Source: JAGVSZ01 sp035456405 (GTDB lineage Bacteria > Pseudomonadota > Gammaproteobacteria > Burkholderiales > SG8-39). Taken from it: DNA of 64,000 nt. The translations under genes were made by a program, and so were the position numbers. The stretch covers positions 124,001-188,000 of the forward strand of contig DATIDG010000075.1 in assembly GCA_035456405.1 (NCBI GenBank). Direction: 5' to 3'. A model generated the notes under the pieces. That model was not told the origin of the DNA. It searched no databases and worked only from the letters and a program-made list of their open reading frames with translations. This document shows, one piece after another, positions 17,410-27,279 of this stretch (positions are counted from its first letter, which is position 1; each line of letters starts with the position of its first letter).

Positions 17410-20001
17410 TCACGCCCCCACCCCCGCGACCACCCGCTCGATCTCGACCGCCAGCGCCACCGCATCGTTGCTGAAGTAATGCGTGTGACCGCCCGCGCCT
17501 AGGCAGAACTCGGTGCGATCGCCGGCGCGCCGCGCATCCACCCTACCGTCGGCGCCGACCGCGGCCACGCCGAAACGCGCCGCGTCCCCGTCCGGCGTCC
17601 AGATGAAGCGACCCACGTAGTCGCCGGAGCGACAGACGTTGACCCATTCGGTAGCGCCGAGATCGGCGGCCGCCGGTGCAGCCTGCGCAAAGCCGGCGTC
17701 GCGCGAGCCCATCCATCGATACAGCAGCGGAAAGCGCTCCGCGTACAAGTCGCGCAGCGGCGAGCCCACCGTCACCAGCGCGATGGGGAGCGCGGCGACG
17801 ACGTCCTGCAACCGGCCCTGCACATGCAGGTAGCGCAGCAAGTCGGCGCTGATCACGGTGCCCTGGCTGTGCGCGACGATCACGATGCGCGCGTAGCCCG
17901 CGTCGCGCAGGTAGCCGAGCAGCGAGGCATAGCGCGAGAAGATGCGCCCCCGGGGCGGCTGCCGGTTGGGCGGATCGCCGAAGTAGTTGTCGATGTCGAG
18001 CACGGCATCGACCGCGACGCGCAGGCGGCCGAAGGTCTCCGTGAAGCGGGATCCAAGCGCCGTGATCGTCAGCGCGCCCCCGGCGAGCCATTTGCCCGCC
18101 GCGACCAAGGTCTCGCCCTGGAACCACTCCAGGCGGCCCACGAGCCACATGAAGAGGTCTGCCCCGACGCCCGCAGTGAACGCGAACTGCTCGAGGACGA
18201 ACGCCAGATAGAGGACGCTCCCCGCGAGCGCCCCCAGGGGAATGAGCGGCTTGAACGCCGTTTCGAGGAGCCGGACGCCCCCACCCAGCCAGTTCCCGAG
18301 GCGCGTCGCCCACTCGGCGGCGCCTTTCCTGATGCCTTTCGCATCGACGTTCGCGGTAGGCCGGATCTCCTCTATCAACGAGGGCAGCAGCACCAGCAGG
18401 GCCGCCGCGAGGAGCAGGGTGAAGGCGGCCACGAGCGGCGTGAAGAAGGCGCCGACCGTCTGCACGCGGCCCTCGAGGAAGATCTCGGCCGACCGGTAGC
18501 CGGTGCCGAAGACGACCGGTTCGTACCTGAGATCCGTGAGCGCACGGGTGGCGACGAAGCTGATCACAGACCACAACACAAGACTGAGCACGGCGAAGAG
18601 CCCGCTGGAGCCGACGAGGGCGAGCCGCGCCGTGTGGAGAGATGCCTTGACGGCCCGGTCGCCCGCGCTGCCCAGCCACAGCCCCAGCAACAGCGCCACG
18701 ATCTGGATCGCGACGAAGGCGGCCCACACCAACAACAGCGCCGCGAGCAGCCATTCGCCCACGTTGAGCGCGGCGGTGAGCATCCACTCGGCTTGCGTGG
18801 TGACGTCGGGCAGCAGCGCGTTGCCATCGAAGCAGAGCGCGACCACGCTTGCCAGGACGACCAGGTGGCCGAGGAGGCGCACGCCCTCCGTCACGCGGGA
18901 ATAGCGTTCGACCAGATATGCACCCAGCACGGTGACAGCCAGCGCGCTCGCCCCGAAGTAAATCATCAGCACCCTCGTCTCGGCGCGCAGCGCGTAAACC
19001 GCGGTCCCCAGGCTCCCGAGCGCCGCCGCGAGCAGGAAGAGCGACAGCGCCCAGCGCGCAGGCCCCGGCGGTCCGCGCAACCACGCGAGCGCCGCGAGCG
19101 CCAGAAGCACGATCGAGCCGACCCCGAACACGGCGGCAAGCAGCGGCCCCTGGAGATCATGCGCGACCAGGGCCGCCGCGCCGAATGCGACCATCAGCAG
19201 CATCGCGAGCTGGAGCACGGCGGCAGGCCCCTTCATCAGCCACGCGATCCAGGCGTGAAACCGCTGCAGCAGCCGCCAGGCCGTTCCCCCGTTCATGCTG
19301 AGCGACGCCTGGTCGACCAGATCGGCCGCGAGCGTGCCCAGATGGAAGAAGAGCTGGTACATCGACGAGAGCGCGCGCAGGCCGCCGGTGCCCAGGCGCG
19401 ACAGATCGGCCCAGTACATCTCGTACACGTCGACCGCGCGCCGGCCGGCCCGGCGGCGCAGCGAGACGCGCGCAGCCTCGTAGAGCGCATCGCCTTCGGG
19501 GAGCTCGAGCCGCCCCAGCAGGTAGTCGTTCAGGGCGATGCCGAGGTCCTGCGACTCAGGCGCATGGGGCCCGGGCGCCCGCGATTCCGGAACCTGCGGT
19601 TCCGGCGCCGCGGCACCGGTGCCGGCCGACTCCGGCTTCTGCTTCTGATAGAAGCCGCTCGGCATCCCCGGCATCCGCCGCGCGGGCTCCGGCTTGCGGG
19701 CCTCGCCCGCGGGCGGCGTCGGCGGCGCAGCCGCCTGCGGGTGGCCGCCGCCCGGTCCGAGTTTGTCGACCGGCACCAGGACGTGATGCATTTCGCCCTG
19801 GTCGTAGGGCGGGGCGCCGCGTCCGCCGCGACACAGCAGCCGCGCGACTTCCAGCACCGTCTGGCCGGGACGCTGATCGGCGATGCCGTGAACCACGACG
19901 ACGGCGACGCGATCGGTCGCGCTCGTCGCCGGATCGGCATCGGCCGGCTGCTGTTCGGCTGCGGCGCTCCGCGGATGCATGGCGTCGCGATGATAGTCCA
20001 C
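17410..20001 (-). CDS. Large membrane protein with split alpha/beta-hydrolase (lipase-like) domain
   Basis: 863 residues. The N-terminus VAVVVVHGIADQRPGQ (about 31-46) is the first strand and oxyanion loop of an alpha/beta hydrolase. A Pro/Ala-rich linker (about 85-155) and a long membrane region with roughly a dozen hydrophobic segments (about 255-640) follow. The hydrolase resumes with IVIVAHSQGTVISADLLRYL, nucleophile Ser712, and GGHTHYFSNDA near the end supplies the His. A membrane insert inside a hydrolase suggests an integral-membrane lipase or esterase; the substrate is unknown. ATG at 20001 is used; an internal ATG seven codons later is possible. The gene is bracketed by the two 65-bp repeats and no neighbour suggests its role. 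Confidence 0.8.
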   Translation of the reverse strand: MDYHRDAMHPRSAAAEQQPADADPATSATDRVAVVVVHGIADQRPGQTVLEVARLLCRGGRGAPPYDQGEMHHVLVPVDKLGPGGGHPQAAAPPTPPAGEARKPEPARRMPGMPSGFYQKQKPESAGTGAAAPEPQVPESRAPGPHAPESQDLGIALNDYLLGRLELPEGDALYEAARVSLRRRAGRRAVDVYEMYWADLSRLGTGGLRALSSMYQLFFHLGTLAADLVDQASLSMNGGTAWRLLQRFHAWIAWLMKGPAAVLQLAMLLMVAFGAAALVAHDLQGPLLAAVFGVGSIVLLALAALAWLRGPPGPARWALSLFLLAAALGSLGTAVYALRAETRVLMIYFGASALAVTVLGAYLVERYSRVTEGVRLLGHLVVLASVVALCFDGNALLPDVTTQAEWMLTAALNVGEWLLAALLLVWAAFVAIQIVALLLGLWLGSAGDRAVKASLHTARLALVGSSGLFAVLSLVLWSVISFVATRALTDLRYEPVVFGTGYRSAEIFLEGRVQTVGAFFTPLVAAFTLLLAAALLVLLPSLIEEIRPTANVDAKGIRKGAAEWATRLGNWLGGGVRLLETAFKPLIPLGALAGSVLYLAFVLEQFAFTAGVGADLFMWLVGRLEWFQGETLVAAGKWLAGGALTITALGSRFTETFGRLRVAVDAVLDIDNYFGDPPNRQPPRGRIFSRYASLLGYLRDAGYARIVIVAHSQGTVISADLLRYLHVQGRLQDVVAALPIALVTVGSPLRDLYAERFPLLYRWMGSRDAGFAQAAPAAADLGATEWVNVCRSGDYVGRFIWTPDGDAARFGVAAVGADGRVDARRAGDRTEFCLGAGGHTHYFSNDAVALAVEIERVVAGVGA

Positions 20002-20050
20002 GCCTCGCGGCAGAGAGAATGCGTTCGCGGCTCACAGGCACGCACTGTGT

Positions 20051-20115
20051 GCAGCGGGCCCCTCCCGACCGTGCGCTTTAGCGAACGCTCACCAAAGCGG
20101 TAGGCGGGGCACTCG
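20051..20115. repeat. 65-bp direct repeat, copy B
   Basis: Second copy of the 65-bp element, same orientation as copy A, starting 50 bp upstream of the membrane hydrolase start codon. It carries AGCG-AA-CGCT inside the CGCTTT/AAAGCG stem; the A for G change keeps the hairpin. Confidence 0.85.
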
Positions 20116-20174
20116 GTTGCAGTCGCGCGCTCGGGTGGCTCACGGCGCGAGCCACGGCGGCGCGCAGACTTGGG

Positions 20175-20189
20175 GTCACAAACTGTGAC
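20175..20189. promoter_or_regulatory. Palindrome 1 of the GTCRCA-N3-TGYGAC family
   Basis: GTCACA-AAC-TGTGAC, perfect 6-bp arms. It lies 65 bp upstream of the toxin start and shares its core with three palindromes downstream of the antitoxin gene. Candidate operator. Confidence 0.55.
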
Positions 20190-20222
20190 TCGCTCAGCCG
20201 AAAAAAGCCGGAAAACGCTGCC

Positions 20223-20251
20223 TTGACCGAAGTACGCCATTGACGTAGTGT
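20223..20251 (+). promoter_or_regulatory. Candidate promoter of the toxin-antitoxin pair
   Basis: TTGACC at 20223-20228 and TAGTGT at 20246-20251 with 17-bp spacing. The -10 ends three bases before the annotated toxin ATG at 20255, so either the transcript is nearly leaderless or translation begins at a later codon. Confidence 0.4.
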
Positions 20252-20254
20252 GCG

Positions 20255-20566
20255 ATGCTGTTCGTCGAGACCTCGCTGTTCACCGCACAGCTCCCTCGGT
20301 ATCTGTCGGACGACGAATACCGTCAGTTCCAGGCCCACTTGGTCGAGCGCCCGGACGCAGGCGAAGTGATCCGCGGTTCCGGCGGCATCCGGAAGGTTCG
20401 GTGGGCTGCGAGGGGGCGAGGAAATTCGGGCGGGGTCAGACTGATCTATTTCTGGGCAGCGGCAGCGCAGATCTATCTTCTGACGATCTACGCGAAGAGC
20501 GAGCGCTCGGACATCGACAGAGCGACCCTGCGTCGCATCGCGGACAAGCTGGAGCTGCTGGAATGA
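20255..20566 (+). CDS. RelE/HigB-type toxin
   Basis: A 103-residue protein of the RelE/ParE superfamily, HigB2-like. FVETSLFTAQLPRYLSDDEY at the N-terminus and IYFWAAAAQIYLLTIYAKSE near the end are the family's characteristic strands; GGIRKVRWAARGRGNSGGVR carries the basic residues used for ribosome-dependent mRNA cleavage in relatives. Toxin-first order and the ATGA overlap with the following HTH gene are typical of HigBA. Its stop overlaps the antitoxin start. Confidence 0.88.
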   Translation: MLFVETSLFTAQLPRYLSDDEYRQFQAHLVERPDAGEVIRGSGGIRKVRWAARGRGNSGGVRLIYFWAAAAQIYLLTIYAKSERSDIDRATLRRIADKLELLE

Positions 20567-20886
20567 GCAAGCGAGACATCGGAAAGGAAATCCTCGCCGG
20601 GCTGGACGAAATCGCGGCCTGGAAGCGCGGCGAGCGGAAGCTCAAGACCACGAAGGTCGAGTTGCCGCGAGCCGCGGATGTGCCGGCGATCCGTGCGCGT
20701 CTCGGCTTGTCGCAAGAGGCCTTCGCAACCTGCATGGGCGTGAGCGTCGGCACGCTGCGGAACTGGGAGCAGGGTCGTCGCGAGCCGCAGGGCCCCGCGC
20801 GAGCGCTGCTACTGATCGCAGACCGGAAGCCGCGCGCTTTCCTCGAGGCAGTTCAGCTCGCTCGCAAAGAGCGGCGGGCGGCGTAG
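20563..20886 (+). CDS. HigA/NadS-type antitoxin with helix-turn-helix
   Basis: A 107-residue antitoxin. The N-terminal part (SKRDIGKEILAGLDEIAAWK) resembles NadS-type antitoxins. The Cro/C1 helix-turn-helix is ADVPAIRARLGLSQEAFATC followed by MGVSVGTLRNWEQGRREPQG, about residues 38-76. It should bind the toxin and autoregulate the operon; the nearby palindromes are the obvious candidate targets. It overlaps the toxin gene by 4 bp. Confidence 0.88.
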   Translation: MSKRDIGKEILAGLDEIAAWKRGERKLKTTKVELPRAADVPAIRARLGLSQEAFATCMGVSVGTLRNWEQGRREPQGPARALLLIADRKPRAFLEAVQLARKERRAA

Positions 20887-20914
20887 CGGAGGGAATCGGG
20901 CGGACAAACCCGGG

Positions 20915-20939
20915 AGGTGGTCGCAAATTGCGACCACCT
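20915..20939. promoter_or_regulatory. Palindrome 2 of the GTCRCA-N3-TGYGAC family
   Basis: Arms AGGTGGTCGCA and TGCGACCACCT around AAT; the inner A/T also pairs, giving 12-bp arms about a single central base. Perfect over 25 bp, beginning 29 bp after the antitoxin stop. Without a following T-run it is not a standard terminator. Confidence 0.6.
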
Positions 20940-20987
20940 GGTGGGACAAGGCGGCGTGCGCTCCGGCATTTCCACCGGGGACTGCCG

Positions 20988-21016
20988 CTTTGAGGTCGCA
21001 AAGTGCGACCTCAAAG
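20988..21016. promoter_or_regulatory. Palindrome 3 of the GTCRCA-N3-TGYGAC family
   Basis: Arms CTTTGAGGTCGCA and TGCGACCTCAAAG, perfect over 13 bp each, around AAG. Shares the GGTCGCA-N3-TGCGACC core with palindrome 2, but the outer arm bases differ while still pairing, so the symmetry itself seems to be kept. Confidence 0.6.
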
Positions 21017-21142
21017 GGACCCAAAGCTGACTAGAGGATTTCAGCGACTCGGCGATGAACAAGAGTAAGCAGCTACAGGGCTCGCCTGGTGGGGGGTGCC
21101 CCACGCATGGGCCGGGGCACCGTGTGACCTCTGGCGTGGGAA

Positions 21143-21163
21143 GTGGTCACAGATTGTGACCAC
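21143..21163. promoter_or_regulatory. Palindrome 4 of the GTCRCA-N3-TGYGAC family
   Basis: Arms GTGGTCACA and TGTGACCAC around GAT, perfect 9-bp arms. A lone half site TGTGACC lies at 21124-21130. It lies 90 bp upstream of the DUF559 gene start, so it could act on that gene. Confidence 0.6.
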
Positions 21164-21252
21164 CTCCTCCTCATCCGATCTCCGGTGCGTCGTTGACGCG
21201 GCAATTGGCGATCGCGGACCAGGCACCCGCCTCCGCGAACTGCCTCCCGACC

Positions 21253-21753
21253 ATGCTCGCTACACTCCGCAGGCTCCGCCGCCGGTACTCGGTGCCGGAC
21301 CTGCAGACGCTCGAGCTCGTCGCAGCGGAACGGCGCGAGCGGCCGACGCGGGCGGAGCGCAGGCTAGCTGCGCTCCTGAACGAGGTGAGCGAGGGCGCGC
21401 TCGACGGGCGCTTCCATCGTGAATGGGTCTGCGGCGGCCGGTGGATCGTCGACTTCTACTTCCCCGAAGTGCGAATGGCGATCGAGGTCGACGGCGGCTA
21501 TCACCGCTCGACGTACCAGCTTGGCTGGGACCTCTTCAAGGCGGCCGAGCTGGAGGCGGCGGGCCTCACGCTGGTGCGCCTCACCAACCAGGAGGTGTTC
21601 GGCGACCGCGAGCGGCTGCTTGCGAAGCTCCGCCGCGGGTGGAGTGTGGCGGCCAGGAGAGCGCGATCTCACTCGTCGCGCGGAAGGCTCCAAGGGTCAC
21701 CCTCGTACACTTCCGGGCAAGATATGCACTGCCGATCCGCGCCGGACTCGTGA
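21253..21753 (+). CDS. DUF559 protein, Vsr-like endonuclease fold
   Basis: A 166-residue protein. RPTRAERRLAALLNEV, then HREWVCGGRWIVDFYFPEVR and MAIEVDGGYHRSTYQLGWDL form the DUF559 core related to very-short-patch-repair (PD-(D/E)XK) nucleases, with the conserved Asp/Glu in VDFYF and IEVDG. LTLVRLTNQEVFGDRERLLA completes it. The frame extends to 21193 with a weak upstream start; ATG at 21253 is preferred. Function is unknown: DNA repair or defence-associated nicking is possible. Confidence 0.8.
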   Translation: MLATLRRLRRRYSVPDLQTLELVAAERRERPTRAERRLAALLNEVSEGALDGRFHREWVCGGRWIVDFYFPEVRMAIEVDGGYHRSTYQLGWDLFKAAELEAAGLTLVRLTNQEVFGDRERLLAKLRRGWSVAARRARSHSSRGRLQGSPSYTSGQDMHCRSAPDS

Positions 21754-21790
21754 TAGCCGCAGTCACTGCCGCACCGGCATCGAGTAAGTC

Positions 21791-22261
21791 ATGAACCCGG
21801 ACCCTGCCCTCCGAAGTGCCGACGTCCCGGTGCCCCGCGACGACCTCATCCGTGGCTGGCAATCGCTGGCCGCCGATCCAGAATCGCCGGACTGCTTCGA
21901 GCTCGACCAGTTCGGGGAGCTGATCTTGAGTCCGAAGCCCACGACCGGGCACCAGCGTGTCGCATCGGAGATCGCGTGGGCGCTGAGGAGTCAGATCGGC
22001 GGCGAAGGCGTCACCGACCGCTGGGCGGCTTGCAAGGGCCAGTCGCCGCTCGAGGTCGTGCCCGACGTCTGCGTCGAGGTGCTCTCGCCGAGCAACACGC
22101 GCGAAGAGATCGAGATGAAGGTCCGCGCCTACCTGCGCAGCGGCGCGCGCGAAGTCATCGTTGTCGCGCTGAAGGGTGAGATCGAGATCTTCGGGCCCCG
22201 GGGCAAGCGCGACGCGAGCACCCTCGGCATCGCGCTCGTGCTGCCGGTCGAGCCCTTCTGA
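21791..22261 (+). CDS. Uma2-family (DUF820) predicted endonuclease
   Basis: A 156-residue PD-(D/E)XK-fold protein. FELDQFGELILSPKPTTGHQ followed by RVASEIAWALR, then VVPDVCVEVLSPSNTREEIE and MKVRAYLRSGAREVIVV, carry the family's Asp, Glu-x-Leu-Ser and Lys catalytic positions in order. Members are abundant in Cyanobacteria and occur as scattered single genes elsewhere; the biological role is unclear. It starts 37 bp after the DUF559 gene on the same strand. Confidence 0.82.
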   Translation: MNPDPALRSADVPVPRDDLIRGWQSLAADPESPDCFELDQFGELILSPKPTTGHQRVASEIAWALRSQIGGEGVTDRWAACKGQSPLEVVPDVCVEVLSPSNTREEIEMKVRAYLRSGAREVIVVALKGEIEIFGPRGKRDASTLGIALVLPVEPF

Positions 22262-22263
22262 TC

Positions 22264-22323
22264 GGAAGCGCGCGGTCGCGCGACCGTCGCTTCCGCAGAA
22301 AAAAGCCCGCTCGCGCGGCTTTT
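22264..22323. terminator. Bidirectional terminator between Uma2 and coxL
   Basis: Two stem-loops lie between the converging genes. The first (22264-22294) pairs GGAAGCG with CGCTTCC around an inner CGGTCG/CGACCG stem. The second pairs AAAAGCC (22301-22307) with GGCTTTT (22317-22323). Read on the minus strand the second hairpin is followed by TTTTTT, and on the plus strand by TTTTCTC, so it suits both genes. Confidence 0.7.
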
Positions 22324-22344
22324 CTCTCTTGCGCAAACGGCGCG

Positions 22345-24714
<2,370 letters not shown>

Positions 24715-24726
24715 GTCCGGCCCTCC

Positions 24727-25197
<471 letters not shown>

Positions 25198-25199
25198 GG

Positions 25200-26072
25200 C
25201 TACTTCCCTCCCGCGCGCTCGAGCGCCCTGTGCACTGCGCGTCCGGCGAGGACGCGCGCCATCTCGCGCTTGTACTCGGCCGAGCCGCGATGGTCGCCGC
25301 TCGGATTCGCCTTCGCTGCGGCCAGCCGCGCAGCTTCCGCGACCGTCTTCTCGTCGGGCGTCTTGCCGGTGAGGTACTGCGCCGCCTCGACCGCCGCGAG
25401 CGGGACGGGGCCCGCGTTGGTGAGCGCAAGGCCCGCGCTCGCGACGGCGCCATTGGCGTCGAGGGTCAGCTGCACCGCCGCGGCCGCGGTCGCGAAGTCG
25501 CCGGTCTTGCGCTTGAGCTTGACGTACGCCCCGCCGCTCCGCGCCGCCGGCACCGGGATGCGGATCTCGGTGAGGATCTCGTCGCGCGCGAGCGCGGTGG
25601 TGTAGATGTCCTTGTAGAACTCGTTCGCCGCGATGGTGCGCTCGCCCTTCGGTCCGCGCGCGACTAACGTCGCGCCGACAGCGAGCACGATCGCCGGCTC
25701 GTCGTTGGCGGGGTCGCCGTTGGCCACGTTGCCGCCGATCGTGCCGCGATTGCGCACCAGCGGGTCCGCGATCAGCGGCACCGCGTCGGCGAGGATCGGG
25801 TACTTCGATCGGACGAGATCGGAGCGCTCCAGCGCCGCCTGGCGCGTCATCGCGCCGATGCGGAGAAAACCCCCGTCCTCCTTGATGTAGTCGAGCCCGG
25901 GAATGCGCCCGATGTCGACCAGGTGGTCGAATGCTCCGAGGCGCAGCTTGAGCGTCGGCAGCAGGCTCATGCCGCCGGAGAGCACCTTGGCCTGGTCGCC
26001 GTGCCGCTGGAGCAGCGCGACGGCCTCGTCGAGCGAGCCCGGCCGGTGATAGTCGAATGCCGCAGGAATCAT
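25200..26072 (-). CDS. coxM: Carbon monoxide dehydrogenase medium (FAD) subunit
   Basis: A 290-residue flavoprotein subunit that carries electrons from the 2Fe-2S clusters to the quinone pool. FAD-binding motifs KVLSGGMSLLPTLKLRL (about 31-47) and GTIGGNVANGDPAND (about 110-124) are present. ATG at 26072 is chosen over an upstream in-frame start at 26138 because it has AGGAGGGA before it and gives MIPAAFDYHRPGSLDEAV, the family start. First gene of the MSL group; 77 bp separate it from coxE. Confidence 0.9.
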   Translation of the reverse strand: MIPAAFDYHRPGSLDEAVALLQRHGDQAKVLSGGMSLLPTLKLRLGAFDHLVDIGRIPGLDYIKEDGGFLRIGAMTRQAALERSDLVRSKYPILADAVPLIADPLVRNRGTIGGNVANGDPANDEPAIVLAVGATLVARGPKGERTIAANEFYKDIYTTALARDEILTEIRIPVPAARSGGAYVKLKRKTGDFATAAAAVQLTLDANGAVASAGLALTNAGPVPLAAVEAAQYLTGKTPDEKTVAEAARLAAAKANPSGDHRGSAEYKREMARVLAGRAVHRALERAGGK

Positions 26073-26112
26073 CGGTCCCTCCTTTGCTACGCACACCCAC
26101 CAGACCGAAAGA

Positions 26113-26134
26113 CGTTCCCCCTCCTCGGGGAACG
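26113..26134. promoter_or_regulatory. Hairpin between coxE and coxM
   Basis: CGTTCCCC (26113-26120) and GGGGAACG (26127-26134) form a perfect 8-bp stem with a 6-base loop in the only sizeable gap of the cox cluster. On the transcribed strand it is followed by TCTTTCGG rather than a T-run, so it may be an RNA-processing or stabilising element rather than a full terminator. Confidence 0.45.
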
Positions 26135-26149
26135 CCATCTTAGCCCGTC

Positions 26150-27271
26150 TCAGCGCAGAAATCGCAGCATCCGCTCGAGCGACTCGAGGTCGTGCGCCGG
26201 CCCGAAGTGATCCACGTACGGCAGTGCAGCACGCATGCCGGCCTGGGTGGGCTCATAGCGCGCGTCGCCGGCGAGCGGGTTGAGCCAGACGATCGTCCGC
26301 GCGCGGGCGCGGAGCTCCTGCATCGCGTCCGCGAGGAGCGCCGCGTCGCCGAGATCCAGGCCGTCGCTCACGATTACGATCGTCGTGTCGCGGCCGACCA
26401 TCGCATCGCGGTGAGTGGCCACGAACTCTGCGAGACAGGCGCCGATGCGCGTGCCGCCCGACCAGTCCGGCACGTCGGCCGCCAGCCGCTCGAGCGACCG
26501 GAGGACCTTCGCTGGGGCGACCGCCTGCGTCACCCGGGTCAGCGCGGTGTTGAACGTGAAGATCTCGACCCGCTTGACGACGCGGCGCAACGCGAACGCG
26601 AACGCGAGGTGGAACCGCGTGTAAGGATCCATCGAGCCGCTCGTGTCGTACAGCAGCACCACGCGCGGCGCCTCGAGCGCACGGGCGCGGCGCGCGAGGG
26701 CGAGGAGCTCGCCTTCGGTGCAGAGGGCGCGGCGGAAGCTCCGGCGCAGGTCCACGACCCCACGTCCGCACGCCGGCACCAGGCGCCGGCTCCGGCGCGT
26801 CGCGAGCCGGAGCGCAAGGCGCGCCAGCAGGCGTTCCATCGCCGCGAGCTCGCTCGCCGAGACCTGGTCGAACGGCTTGCGGCGCAGCAGCGACTCCGGG
26901 CTGTAGCCGGGATCGTCGCCGGTTGGCCCCTCCTCCTCCGGCGCGACCAGGCGTACGCGCTCGCCGTCCCAGCGCCACTGCGCCGGACGGCGGTGCTCGC
27001 GCGGATACGCCGGGGGCGCGACCGGGACATCGGGGAATGTCGCACCGCCCCAGTGCTCGTCGAACAGACTGTCGAACGTGGCCCACGCGTCGCGCGGCAC
27101 CTTGAGCGCGATGCGCAGTCCGCGCTTCACCTCGGCGCGGTCGAGCAGGTCGACGAGCTTCAGCGCCGCCGCGGCGTCGATCTCGTCGCCGAGCCCCACG
27201 CGGATGCCGCGGTCGCGCATGGCGCCCGCGAACTTCGCGAGGTGCGCGGCAACGCCGGCAGTCGCGCTCAT
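26150..27271 (-). CDS. coxE: CoxE-like VWA-domain protein
   Basis: A 373-residue protein of the CoxE family. The N-terminal part is helical and basic; the C-terminal von Willebrand A domain has a MIDAS motif DTSGSMDPYT, followed by SGGTRIGACL and IVSDGLDLGD. In Oligotropha-type clusters CoxE works with the ATPase CoxD to insert copper and sulfur into the Mo centre of CoxL. ATG at 27271 gives the shortest complete form. It follows coxD by 8 bp, so the two are probably coupled. Confidence 0.85.
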   Translation of the reverse strand: MSATAGVAAHLAKFAGAMRDRGIRVGLGDEIDAAAALKLVDLLDRAEVKRGLRIALKVPRDAWATFDSLFDEHWGGATFPDVPVAPPAYPREHRRPAQWRWDGERVRLVAPEEEGPTGDDPGYSPESLLRRKPFDQVSASELAAMERLLARLALRLATRRSRRLVPACGRGVVDLRRSFRRALCTEGELLALARRARALEAPRVVLLYDTSGSMDPYTRFHLAFAFALRRVVKRVEIFTFNTALTRVTQAVAPAKVLRSLERLAADVPDWSGGTRIGACLAEFVATHRDAMVGRDTTIVIVSDGLDLGDAALLADAMQELRARARTIVWLNPLAGDARYEPTQAGMRAALPYVDHFGPAHDLESLERMLRFLR

Positions 27272-27279
27272 GCGAGTGC

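Noticed and set aside
17824..20103. A 2.3-kb plus-strand open frame opposite the membrane hydrolase
   Set aside because: Extreme Arg/Gln/Glu content, no domain, and the minus strand encodes a coherent membrane hydrolase.
20915..21016. Reading the downstream palindromes as ordinary Rho-independent terminators
   Set aside because: None is followed by a T-run, and all share a sequence core with a palindrome upstream of the operon.
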